Program-made: the position numbers and the translations under genes
Shown: one piece after another, positions 1 through 7,177 of the stretch
Layout: the number at the start of each line of letters is the position of its first letter
How positions within the stretch are numbered: position 1 is the first letter of the stretch
Assembly: GCA_016183815.1 (NCBI GenBank)
Contig: JACPDW010000009.1
Location: 1-45,964 of the forward strand
Direction of reading: 5' to 3'
Length of the DNA stretch: 45,964 nt
Source of the DNA: Flavobacteriia bacterium
Lineage (GTDB): Bacteria; Bacteroidota; Bacteroidia; Flavobacteriales_D; Crocinitomicaceae
Notes under the pieces: generated by a model
What the model saw: only the letters and a program-made list of their open reading frames with translations
The model's database searches: none
What the model was told of the DNA's origin: nothing

Positions 1-642
1 GGAATCTGAATTAATTTCAAGTCTGTTGCCGGGATTTGTTGTAGCAATACCAAGAAAACCATTTGCTTCCATGGTCATTAAACCATCAAGTGCATTTAAC
101 CACTGAAAAAGAGGACGGTTATGTAGTACATTTACCCTATCCATTGAAAAGTTAAGCACTTCTGGATTATAATCCCTTGCCGAAAAAAAACGAGATATTG
201 GAGTTAAACTTGCTACATCTTGTGAAATATCAATACTGCCAATTGTATTAAAAGCGCTCCCAGTTGTTGCACTTGATTGTAAACCGAAAAGTGCTGGAAC
301 AAAAATAGTGCTATTTTGACCAGCTAAATTGATTATGTTCATTGAAGCAGTAATATCTCCAGCTACTCTAGCTCTAAATAATAATTCTCCAAATTGTCTT
401 TCTGGTGTAATAATATCTAATTGGAAATTGGGAGCTGTGTTATTTAGACCTATAAAGCCATTTGCTGATATTCGCATTCGCTCTGTATTTGCAGTATAAA
501 AATTTATTGGTTGTGCTAATATGGTTTTTAAATTCAAAGGAAAGGCATTATTATGCCCAAGAAAATTTGTGGTTGCAGATGTAATGTTTGTATTACCAAA
601 AATATCCCATTTGTTTGCAATACCTTGGGAAAACATATTCAT
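1..642 (-). CDS. Partial repetitive surface protein, start codon unclear
   Basis: The minus-strand frame is open from 678 to the left edge and runs off the window. The translation holds phrases typical of large Bacteroidota surface proteins with tail-fibre-like repeats: TERMRISANGFIGLNN near 480, and NPGNRLEINSDS at the edge. The coordinates given start at the first in-frame ATG (642). Translation from 678 reads KSALLIGTVLSTMNMFSQG, which looks like a signal peptide missing its initiator Met. A TAA (679-681) lies directly before it, and the only nearby upstream ATG reads MIRT then stop. The true start is therefore either lost by a small indel or is a weak internal ATG that would truncate the signal peptide. 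The gene lies downstream of the secreted protein ending at 719. It may be a degrading copy. The family is recognised from repeat phrasing only; function is unknown, with export to the cell surface likely. Confidence 0.6.
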   Translation of the reverse strand, partial: MNMFSQGIANKWDIFGNTNITSATTNFLGHNNAFPLNLKTILAQPINFYTANTERMRISANGFIGLNNTAPNFQLDIITPERQFGELLFRARVAGDITASMNIINLAGQNSTIFVPALFGLQSSATTGSAFNTIGSIDISQDVASLTPISRFFSARDYNPEVLNFSMDRVNVLHNRPLFQWLNALDGLMTMEANGFLGIATTNPGNRLEINSDS

Positions 643-718
643 TGTACTTAAAACTGTTCCAATAAGTAAAGCACTTTTTTATGTTCGTATCATAATTTTT
701 CAGATTAAAGGGTTTCTA

Positions 719-1696
719 TTATTTTATTATTTGTATTTTATCAATTGTTTCATATTTTGATGACTTTATCTTGACGAAATAAATTCCTTTATCTTGTACT
801 GATAAGTCAATGTTTACAAAATTACTTTCTGGTTGCTGATAATAAACAATGTTGCCATAACAGCTAATTATTGTAACTTCTGTTATTTTATCTGCACTTG
901 AAATATTAATCAAATTTGTTGTAGGGTTAGGATACAATTTGAAAAAATCAACTTTTTTTAAATCATGAATTGAATTTTCACTTAGGGCTATAAGACTCAC
1001 GTCATCAATGTAATACATACTAAAACATGAATTGCTGTCAGCATCAATAAAGTTTGTAGTGTCTATCGAAATATCACTTCTAAAATTTCCTATTGTAATA
1101 TATTTTTCCCCTCCAATAGCAGTTACTGTGTCTGTAAACTCAGTCCAGCCAGTTTTATTAGCAATTGGATTTATAGCAAAATTATTTTCTAATTGTGGCT
1201 GATAACTTAAAACATAAGGTGTTGTTGATGTATTCATTGAATTTGAAAAATAGACCCCAATATTATTTGTGGAATAATAATTATAATCAGCTACTGATAG
1301 GAACATAGAAAAAACATATTTTTCGCCAGCAATTAATGAATCTGATAATTTTACTTGTATGTATTCACGGGTGCTTAATCCAGCACCACTACAATATAAA
1401 TATGACAAAATAATACCTGCATAGGCAACGCCAGTCCTTGCAGATTCATAACCGTACTGATTACTTGGAACACCATATCTAGGATTAACAACATTAGTAT
1501 CACAAGGATTAAAATAATCTGGTGTAAAGCCATTTCCATTTATCCAATTATCCGTTGCCTCAATTGGGCTTCCTGTCATCAATGCGAATGTATCAGGGCA
1601 AGCATTAAAGAGTTCAAAACTATGATTAGGTACTAAATTTTGACCAAAACATATAGTATTGATGGCTAAAAACGAAATAAATATTGATCTTTTCAT
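719..1696 (-). CDS. Type IX-secreted protein with C-terminal sorting domain
   Basis: A 325-residue protein. The N-terminus (MKRSIFISFLAINTICFGQ) is a signal peptide cut near residue 19. The mature part begins NLVPNHSFELFNACPD, a common opening of secreted Bacteroidota proteins with a jelly-roll-like domain, and includes YYIDDVSLIAL near residue 235. The last 75 residues form a Por-type sorting domain: FKLYPNPTTNLINI, then GIYFVKI, ending KIQIIK. Such tails direct export through the type IX system and surface anchoring. I chose the start at 1696 because the longer reading from 1711 would begin inside the promoter -7 element at 1709-1716. The ligand or enzymatic role of the central domain is not evident. 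Confidence 0.8.
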   Translation of the reverse strand: MKRSIFISFLAINTICFGQNLVPNHSFELFNACPDTFALMTGSPIEATDNWINGNGFTPDYFNPCDTNVVNPRYGVPSNQYGYESARTGVAYAGIILSYLYCSGAGLSTREYIQVKLSDSLIAGEKYVFSMFLSVADYNYYSTNNIGVYFSNSMNTSTTPYVLSYQPQLENNFAINPIANKTGWTEFTDTVTAIGGEKYITIGNFRSDISIDTTNFIDADSNSCFSMYYIDDVSLIALSENSIHDLKKVDFFKLYPNPTTNLINISSADKITEVTIISCYGNIVYYQQPESNFVNIDLSVQDKGIYFVKIKSSKYETIDKIQIIK

Positions 1697-1708
1697 GGTT
1701 TTAAGATT

Positions 1709-1739
1709 CAAATTTAGTAAATATTTTTAATTTGTGCAA
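1709..1739 (-). promoter_or_regulatory. Promoter of the type IX-secreted protein
   Basis: On the minus strand TTG (1737-1739) is separated by 20 bases from TAAATTTG (1709-1716). This matches the Bacteroidota primary-sigma consensus TTG / TAnnTTTG. Transcription would start near 1703, about seven bases before the ATG at 1696. Confidence 0.7.
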
Positions 1740-1778
1740 TTTATGCCGTAATTATTTTTTCATTTTAAGGATAATTAT

Positions 1779-2009
1779 GTGCTTGAAATGAATGAGCATA
1801 ATAATTTGCAGTATAAAGTTAGTAAAAAAATCAAAAATTTACGAATAATAAATGGTTATACTAGTTATGAAACATTTGCAAACGATTATGATCTTGATAG
1901 AAAACAATACTGGAGAATTGAAAACGGAAGTAATATTACTCTTAAAACTCTCGATAAAATTTTGTCTATACATAAAATTTCTGTTTCTGATTTCTTTAAA
2001 GATTTGTAG
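1779..2009 (+). CDS. Small XRE-family helix-turn-helix protein
   Basis: A protein of 76 residues from GTG (1779), or 73 from ATG (1788). The sequence KNLRIINGYTSYETFANDY, then DLDRKQYWRIENGSN and a third helix ending VSDFFKDL, is the Cro/C1-type HTH fold, in which the second and third helices contact DNA. It fills almost the whole protein, so there is no effector domain. Proteins of this type are often orphan regulators in accessory DNA. It is transcribed divergently from the secreted-protein gene, whose promoter lies about 60 bases away, so it could control that gene. It is followed by a structured element and gene debris. Target and ligand are unknown. Confidence 0.72.
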   Translation: MLEMNEHNNLQYKVSKKIKNLRIINGYTSYETFANDYDLDRKQYWRIENGSNITLKTLDKILSIHKISVSDFFKDL

Positions 2010-2092
2010 TTCCAAAACTTCTTTTTTAAAAAGACAATAAAAAAGTAAAATACCCAAAAAACCAAAGTAAAAAATTATAGTTTTCAATCGAA

Positions 2093-2138
2093 CCTCTAGA
2101 CCTGATGGTAGAGGCATCCCCCGAAAGCATTCGGGGAT
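2093..2138. repeat. GC-rich double hairpin element
   Basis: Two stem-loops lie back to back in AT-rich DNA. CCTCTA (2093-2098) pairs perfectly with TAGAGG (2109-2114) across a 10-base loop. CCCCGAA (2119-2125) pairs perfectly with TTCGGGG (2130-2136) around the loop AGCA, and the stem extends to ATC/GAT if one C is bulged. No credible gene covers it; the minus-strand open frame across it has no recognisable protein character. It looks like a dispersed palindromic repeat unit or a structured RNA element. Too few copies are visible to decide. Confidence 0.5.
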
Positions 2139-2169
2139 ATAGCGAATAGCAGGAAATAGCTTTAAAAAA

Positions 2170-2735
2170 CTAATTTTCAAGCATTTTTTTCAATTTTTCA
2201 ACTTCAAGTGTTAACTCTTCGAGTTTTTTTTTAATCAAGAACTTAATTATTGTTTTCAGGCTCATAAATCACATCGCCATTTTCATCAACAGAAAGTACA
2301 CCTTGCCCTGGGTTAGACGTTTTTGGTGTTGATGTGGAACGTAAATCTGTAAAACGTAAACCTGAAAATCCTGTTCCTCCGAAAGTATTCGCGGTGTTAA
2401 AAAATACTTCTGCATTTGTTCCTTGCCCAGGTGTACCGTTGGCATTATAAAAATCTGAATTAATCCCAAATTATGCCCCGATATTTCGGTACATAATCGA
2501 TTAAGTACTTGTAAACAGATCTAATTCTCCAGCTGTACCGTTTACAGGATTTACAATTCTTAAACCATCACCAGAATCTCCAGTAATAGTTGATAATGCA
2601 TTTCCTGTGGTGAAAAGGGCACGGTGTGTACTGTTGGTTACAATAGTTAACTAACTAGACCAATTAGTGCTTAATGTAGGGGGATTAGCTGAGGAAAAAA
2701 ATCCCAGTTTTTGACTATGCCTAAACTTAGATGAT
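2170..2735 (-). pseudogene. Shattered remnant of a repetitive surface protein
   Basis: No intact frame exists, but three minus-strand pieces line up as one degraded protein. Piece 1 (2501 to about 2735) reads FFSSANPPTLSTNWSS, an in-frame TAG, then LTIVTNSTHRALFTTGNAL and GDGLRIVNPVNGTAGELDLF. Piece 2 (2243-2470) reads INSDFYNANGTPGQG, then FSGLRFTDLRSTSTPKTSN and GQGVLSVDENGDVIYEPE, then a stop. Piece 3, after a frameshift, is a coiled-coil tail (2170-2238): KKKLEELTLEVEKLKKMLEN. Order and phrasing match the C-terminal part of Bacteroidota tail-fibre-like surface proteins, the class to which the gene at the left edge belongs. Pieces 1 and 2 are separated by a palindrome. The upper limit is uncertain because similarity fades near the end of fabI. 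Confidence 0.7.
2470..2497. repeat. Palindrome at the break in the surface-protein remnant
   Basis: ATTATG (2470-2475) pairs with CATAAT (2492-2497), and inside it CCGA (2478-2481) pairs with TCGG (2486-2489) around the loop TATT, with a two-by-two internal mismatch. It sits precisely between two coding fragments and supplies stop codons on both sides, so it may be a small inserted palindrome or the scar of one. Confidence 0.5.
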
Positions 2736-2760
2736 ATTGCTGAAATAAAAAAACTACTCT

Positions 2761-3573
2761 CTACTCTCCAAATTTTTCAATTACGGATTGAGTAACACCC
2801 GTATTGGAAAAACCACCATCATGGAAAAGGTTTTGCATAGTCACATATCGAGTAAGGTCTGAGAACATTGCAATACAATAATCAGCACAAGCTAAAGCCG
2901 ATGCGTTGCCTAACGGAGACATCTTTTCTGAAAAATTAATGAATTCGTAAAATCCTTTAATACCTTGCCCAGCTGTAGTTACAGTAGGTGATTGAGATAT
3001 TGTGTTTACTCTAACTTTGTTTTTAATACCGTAATGATAACCAAAAGATCGTGTAATAGATTCTAAAAGGGATTTTGCATCTGCCATGTCGTTGTAATCT
3101 GGGAAAATTCTTTGTGCAGCAATGTATGTTAAAGCAACTACAGATGCCCATTCATTTAAAGCATCGGTTTTATATAAAGATGCTAATGTTTTATGAAGAG
3201 AAATAGCAGAGACATCCATTGTTTGTTGATAGAATTTGTAATCATTTTCTGTATAATGTTTGCCTTTTCTAACGTTTAATGACATTCCAATTGAATGTAA
3301 TACAAAGTCTAATTTACCTCCTAAATGATTGGTAGATTGAGCGATTAAATTGTCTAAATCTTCAACACTTGTAGCGTCTGCTGGTATTATTTTAGTACCA
3401 GTTTTTTCAGCCAACTGATTAATTTCTCCCATTCGCATTGCAATTGGCGCGTTCGTAAGTACAAATTGAGCTCCCTCTTCATGACAACGTTCCGCTACTT
3501 TCCATGCTATTGATTGTTCATTTAAAGCACCGAAAATAATTCCTCTTTTTCCTTTTAATAGATTATTCGACAT
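2761..3573 (-). CDS. fabI: Enoyl-[acyl-carrier-protein] reductase (NADH)
   Basis: FabI reduces the trans-2-enoyl-ACP double bond with NAD(P)H in the last step of each fatty-acid elongation cycle, in the cytosol. The 270 residues show the SDR nucleotide-binding segment GALNEQSIAW near residues 15-24, the HSIG motif near 93, and the catalytic pair with FabI spacing, Tyr160 and Lys167 in YNDMADAK. The C-terminal substrate loop (SPTVTTAGQGIKGF) and YVTMQNLFHDGGFSNTG are also present. Length is normal for the family. The start at 3573 is favoured because a longer reading from 3591 would begin inside the promoter -7 element. It is a single-gene unit with its own promoter. Confidence 0.96.
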   Translation of the reverse strand: MSNNLLKGKRGIIFGALNEQSIAWKVAERCHEEGAQFVLTNAPIAMRMGEINQLAEKTGTKIIPADATSVEDLDNLIAQSTNHLGGKLDFVLHSIGMSLNVRKGKHYTENDYKFYQQTMDVSAISLHKTLASLYKTDALNEWASVVALTYIAAQRIFPDYNDMADAKSLLESITRSFGYHYGIKNKVRVNTISQSPTVTTAGQGIKGFYEFINFSEKMSPLGNASALACADYCIAMFSDLTRYVTMQNLFHDGGFSNTGVTQSVIEKFGE

Positions 3574-3588
3574 AATTTTTGCTTTTGG

Positions 3589-3618
3589 CAAAGATAATTT
3601 AAATTTGATTATTTACAA
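3589..3618 (-). promoter_or_regulatory. fabI promoter
   Basis: On the minus strand TTG (3616-3618) is followed after 19 bases by TATCTTTG (3589-3596), a near-perfect Bacteroidota promoter. The start site would fall near 3583, about ten bases before the ATG at 3573. Confidence 0.75.
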
Positions 3619-3676
3619 GTTGTTTTGTGCTTTATTCGTTTTTTACTATACTATTTTGCCCTACTTTAGAATTATT

Positions 3677-4510
3677 CTAAATTTTATTGTATAAATTTTC
3701 TAAAGGTTTCTGTATAATTATTCCGACGTTTAATGAATAAGTTTTTAAGCACTTTAATAAAGTTTCTTGAAAATAAAAGGCAACTGATCCAACAAAACAG
3801 ATTGGTGAATTTTTACTTTCTTCATAAACGAGAATATGATTTTCGATAAATTCATTGAAACTCTCTTCAATTAATTTTTGAACAAAAGAATGTTCTTTGT
3901 TTTCGTATAAAAATTTTGAAAAGCTGGCTAAAAACAAGTTTGCTTTGTCTTGTTGATATACTTTTTCGATGAGTTTCTTTTTATTTAATTTGTATTTTTT
4001 TTTGAATTTTTCATTTAATTCATGTGGGAGTTTATTATAAAAATATTGTTTGATAAGTTTTTTACCTAAATTAGAAGCACTGCCTTCATCACCTAGAATA
4101 TATCCCAAAGAAGAAGATTTCTCAATGATTTTTTTTCCATCAAAATAACAGGAATTGGAACCTGTCCCTAAAATACATGCAATTATTGGCTTTGAATCAT
4201 AACACGCATAAGCACAGGCATATAAATCAGTTTCAATTTTGCATAAATTCATGTTTTCAAAAAATAATGAAAGTGATTTTTTTAATTTTTTCCTTTCACT
4301 AACACCAGAACAACCTGCTCCAAAAAAATAGACTTTGTTTATTTCTTGTTTATGTTTTTGTAATAATTGATTGCTCTCTAATTTAAGCAAAATAGATTGT
4401 TCATTTTCTAAAACAGGATTTATTCCTTCAAATTGGAACAAATGTCTTGTTTTCTCTGCAATCAACAGAGCGTCACTTTTTGTTGATCCACTTTCAATAA
4501 TTAATTTCAT
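3677..4510 (-). CDS. BadF/BadG/BcrA/BcrD-type ATPase, probable N-acetylglucosamine kinase
   Basis: A 277-residue protein of the actin-fold (ASKHA) sugar-kinase group. The first phosphate loop is IIESGSTKSDALLI (residues 4-17); it is followed by VYFFGAGCSG and by the second phosphate motif ILGTGSNSCYFDGK. The motif LGDEGSASNLGKKLI matches the BadF/GlcNAc-kinase family, and ICFVGSVAFYF near the C-terminus is the adenosine-site segment. The family phosphorylates GlcNAc from wall or chitin recycling, or activates dehydratases. The absence of any radical-enzyme partner argues for the sugar kinase. Lys-rich stretches (KKKYKLNKKKL) reflect AT bias. It is divergent from the TPR/PD40 gene. Confidence 0.8.
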   Translation of the reverse strand: MKLIIESGSTKSDALLIAEKTRHLFQFEGINPVLENEQSILLKLESNQLLQKHKQEINKVYFFGAGCSGVSERKKLKKSLSLFFENMNLCKIETDLYACAYACYDSKPIIACILGTGSNSCYFDGKKIIEKSSSLGYILGDEGSASNLGKKLIKQYFYNKLPHELNEKFKKKYKLNKKKLIEKVYQQDKANLFLASFSKFLYENKEHSFVQKLIEESFNEFIENHILVYEESKNSPICFVGSVAFYFQETLLKCLKTYSLNVGIIIQKPLENLYNKI

Positions 4511-4548
4511 TATTAAGCAATAATATCAAAGTTTTAGCTTTGGATTGA

Positions 4549-4556
4549 CAAATATA
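4549..4556 (-). promoter_or_regulatory. -7 element of the sugar-kinase gene
   Basis: The minus strand carries TATATTTG, a TAnnTTTG match, 38 bases before the ATG at 4510. A TTG lies 22 bases further upstream, slightly wider than ideal spacing. Confidence 0.5.
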
Positions 4557-4570
4557 AACTATAAAATATG

Positions 4571-4578
4571 TAGGTTTG
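4571..4578 (+). promoter_or_regulatory. -7 element of the TPR/PD40 gene
   Basis: TAGGTTTG lies 18 bases before the ATG at 4597. A TTG at 4545-4547 is 23 bases upstream. The TTG at 4576 that would extend the downstream gene is part of this element, so 4597 is the better start. Confidence 0.5.
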
Positions 4579-4596
4579 CAAAAAAAAAAGAATATT

Positions 4597-5958
4597 ATGC
4601 AAATAAGAATTTATTTTATCCTGTTTTCCCTGTCTTTTATTTTTAATTTTTCAGCTTTTGAAAACGATACTATAAAAAAGAATGTCATTACTAAAGAGGA
4701 AAAAAATATCCATGAAACAGGTAATAAATTAATGGAAATTGGAAAGTTAAGATTGGCATTGATTGAATACAAATCATGTTATCAGAAAAATCCTACTTAC
4801 TTGGAAAATACTTATAAATTAGGGTTTTGTCATTATAAACTAGGGAATTATGGCTACGCTTATCAATATGCAAAAATGGTAAATGAAAACACCAAAAAAG
4901 CGAACATTGAGCATTTATTTTTATTAGCTCAAAGTTGTCATCAATTAGAAAAAATTGATTCTGCTTTATTTTTATATAAAAAAATAGATAGTTTATGTAC
5001 TAAGAAACAAAATAAAGAGTTGTTTTTAAATAAGAAGATTAATCAATGTCTATTTTATCAAGTTGAAAAAGACTCATTAAAAAAGTCTCCATTAAAAAGC
5101 CCTTTATCAGAAATTAATTCCGATTACCACGATTATTCTGCATTAATGATAAAAGAGGGAAAAGAAATTTATTTTACCTCTAGAAGAGAAAACACTACTG
5201 GTGGTCGCAGTAATCCTGACGATGAACAGTATTTTGAAGACAATTACAGAGCAGTATGGAACTCAAATGAAAATAAGTGGGACAGCATAAGTAATCAACT
5301 TGAAAGGATTAACAGTCAAGGTTTTGATTGCATTTCCTATTTAAGTGCTGATGGTTTAAAAGGGTTAATGACTTTAAACAATACAGCTGTTCAGAAAGAA
5401 AACACCACCAAAAGTTCAGATATTTGTGAAATAAGTTTTTCTAACAAAGGAAAATGGCAAAGTCCCAAAGTGATTGACAACAACAGTATTAACTCTCCTA
5501 ATTTTGATGCTTGTGCGACTATGACAGCTGATGGACAAACGATGTATTTTGTAAGTGATAGAGATGCAGATAAATCAATGACAGATATTTTTGTTGTAAA
5601 AAAAGAAGGAAACAAATGGGGGTCTGCCAAGCCAGTATCAGATAGCATAAATACTGATTTCAATGAAACAACTCCTTTTATTAGCCCAGATGGAAGATAT
5701 TTATTTTTTAGTTCCGAAGGTCATGAAGGATTAGGCGGATACGATATTTATGTATCTGAAAACATGGGAGGAACTTGGACAAAACCTGTAAATTTAGGAT
5801 ATGCAATTAATTCTGTTAATGATGATACTCATTTTGTTTTTTATCCTAAAATTGGTAAAGCATTGTTTTCTTCTGTAAATCATGCTTTTTTGAAATCCAA
5901 TATCGATATTTATGAAATTGATTTAAATAAATATAAAATTCCAAAAACAGTAAAATAA
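4597..5958 (+). CDS. TPR and PD40 (WD40-like beta-propeller) envelope protein
   Basis: A 453-residue protein. An N-terminal signal peptide (IYFILFSLSFIFNFSAF) is followed by TPR helices around residues 35-130, for example LALIEYKSCYQKNPTYLENT and LGFCHYKLGNYGYAYQYAK. From about residue 165 several PD40 blades follow, each with an S-x-DG turn and a YF(T/V)S strand: DGQTMYFVSDRD, SPDGRYLFFSSEG, GGYDIYVSE. The arrangement is that of PorE-like and OmpA-associated periplasmic proteins, but the protein stops after the propeller and lacks the C-terminal OmpA peptidoglycan-binding domain. A role in the cell envelope, perhaps in type IX secretion or gliding, is inferred from architecture only. It lies 52 bases before the polysaccharide genes, separated by an inverted repeat. 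Confidence 0.75.
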   Translation: MQIRIYFILFSLSFIFNFSAFENDTIKKNVITKEEKNIHETGNKLMEIGKLRLALIEYKSCYQKNPTYLENTYKLGFCHYKLGNYGYAYQYAKMVNENTKKANIEHLFLLAQSCHQLEKIDSALFLYKKIDSLCTKKQNKELFLNKKINQCLFYQVEKDSLKKSPLKSPLSEINSDYHDYSALMIKEGKEIYFTSRRENTTGGRSNPDDEQYFEDNYRAVWNSNENKWDSISNQLERINSQGFDCISYLSADGLKGLMTLNNTAVQKENTTKSSDICEISFSNKGKWQSPKVIDNNSINSPNFDACATMTADGQTMYFVSDRDADKSMTDIFVVKKEGNKWGSAKPVSDSINTDFNETTPFISPDGRYLFFSSEGHEGLGGYDIYVSENMGGTWTKPVNLGYAINSVNDDTHFVFYPKIGKALFSSVNHAFLKSNIDIYEIDLNKYKIPKTVK

Positions 5959-5999
5959 TGTAACTATTTTTAGTAATTCAAGTATAAGAATAGTTTACA
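5959..5999. repeat. Inverted repeat before the polysaccharide operon
   Basis: TGTAACTATT (5959-5968) pairs with AATAGTTTACA (5989-5999) with one bulged base and a 20-base loop. It begins directly after the preceding stop codon and ends 11 bases before the glycosyltransferase ATG. It could be a weak terminator of the upstream gene or an operator for the downstream operon. No clear TAnnTTTG promoter lies in this gap. Confidence 0.4.
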
Positions 6000-6010
6000 A
6001 AGAAGAATAA

Positions 6011-7177
6011 ATGCCTAAAGTTTTAAGGATAATAAACAGATTCAATATAGGAGGTCCTACATACAATGCCACTTTTTTAACTGGATTTTTATCTGATGAG
6101 TATCAAACGTTACTTATAGGTGGTTTGCCGGAAAAAGGAGAATCCGATTCTTTATACATACCTGAAATGTATGGAGTAAAACCGATTTTAATTAAAGAAT
6201 TGCAAAGAACGCCAAATATTTTTTCAGATATTAAGGCCTATAGGAAAATAAAAAAAATCATCAAAGAATTTAAACCAGATATTGTTCATACACATGCTGC
6301 CAAAGCAGGAGCGTTAGGTAGAAGGGCAGCATTTTCATGTAAAGTTCCAATAATTGTTCACACTTTTCATGGTCATGTATTTCATTCCTATTTTGGACAA
6401 CTTAAAACTTTTATTTACAAATGGATAGAAAGGAAATTGGCAAAAAAGTCAACAGGTATTATTGCTATTAGCGAAACACAAAAAAAAGAATTGTCATTAA
6501 TCCATCAAATTTGTGAAGAAAAGAAAATTAAAGTAATAAACTTAGGTTTTGATTTAGATAGATTTATGAATTTTTCGATTGAAACAAGACAAAATTTAAG
6601 ACAAAAATACCGTATAAAAGAGGATGAAATTGCCCTTGCAATAATAGGCAGATTTGCTCCAATTAAGAATCACCATTTTTTCTTTGATGTATTAGAAAAC
6701 ATATTAACAAAAACAAAAAGAAAGATAAAAGTTTTTGTTGTCGGTGATGGTGAAACAAGAGAAGTAATAGAAAATAGAGCATCAAAAATAAATAATCGTT
6801 TTGGCGACGTTGTGTTTCTAACTTCTTGGATTAAAGATGTTTATAACTTTAATCAAGCGATGGAAATTATATGTTTGACTTCTGATAATGAAGGAACACC
6901 TGTGAGTTTAATCGAAGCACAAGCATCCTCTTTACCAGTAATAACGACCAATGTTGGTGGAGTAAATGATATTATGTTAGATGGAATCAGTGGTTTTATC
7001 ATTGATAAGGGCGATTTGAAAGAATATTCAGAAAAATTACAATATTTAATAGAAAATGACGAAATTCGCAAAGTAATGGGAGAAAAAGGAAAAGATTTTG
7101 TTAAAGAAACATTTCATTATAAACGTTTGTGCAAAGAGGTAGAATTATACTATAAAGAATTACTAACCAATGATTAA
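6011..7177 (+). CDS. Glycosyltransferase family 4
   Basis: A 388-residue GT-B fold enzyme that would transfer a sugar from a nucleotide-sugar donor to a growing polysaccharide on the inner face of the inner membrane. The N-terminal acceptor half opens RIINRFNIGGPTYNATFL (glycine-rich loop) and contains DIVHTHAAKAGALGRRAA. The donor half starts near residue 210 (LAIIGRFAPIKNHHFFFDV, FVVGDGETRE) and has the retaining EX7E motif in SDNEGTPVSLIEAQASSLP, followed by VITTNVGGVNDI. Its stop overlaps the next start by eight bases, so it is translationally coupled to the export genes. The sugar specificity cannot be read from sequence. Confidence 0.9.
   Translation: MPKVLRIINRFNIGGPTYNATFLTGFLSDEYQTLLIGGLPEKGESDSLYIPEMYGVKPILIKELQRTPNIFSDIKAYRKIKKIIKEFKPDIVHTHAAKAGALGRRAAFSCKVPIIVHTFHGHVFHSYFGQLKTFIYKWIERKLAKKSTGIIAISETQKKELSLIHQICEEKKIKVINLGFDLDRFMNFSIETRQNLRQKYRIKEDEIALAIIGRFAPIKNHHFFFDVLENILTKTKRKIKVFVVGDGETREVIENRASKINNRFGDVVFLTSWIKDVYNFNQAMEIICLTSDNEGTPVSLIEAQASSLPVITTNVGGVNDIMLDGISGFIIDKGDLKEYSEKLQYLIENDEIRKVMGEKGKDFVKETFHYKRLCKEVELYYKELLTND

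Noticed and set aside
521-760. Plus-strand open frame of 79 codons.
   Set aside because: It is antisense to the left-edge surface protein and the end of the type IX-secreted protein, which have clear family features.
1839-2180. Minus-strand open frame of 113 codons overlapping the XRE gene and the double hairpin.
   Set aside because: It runs antisense to the XRE gene and through the hairpins, has no domain character, and has biased residues explained by AT-rich DNA.
2269-2469. Minus-strand open frame of 66 codons.
   Set aside because: It is a shifted reading of the surface-protein remnant. The recognisable frame (FSGLRFTDL, GVLSVDENGD) lies one base over.
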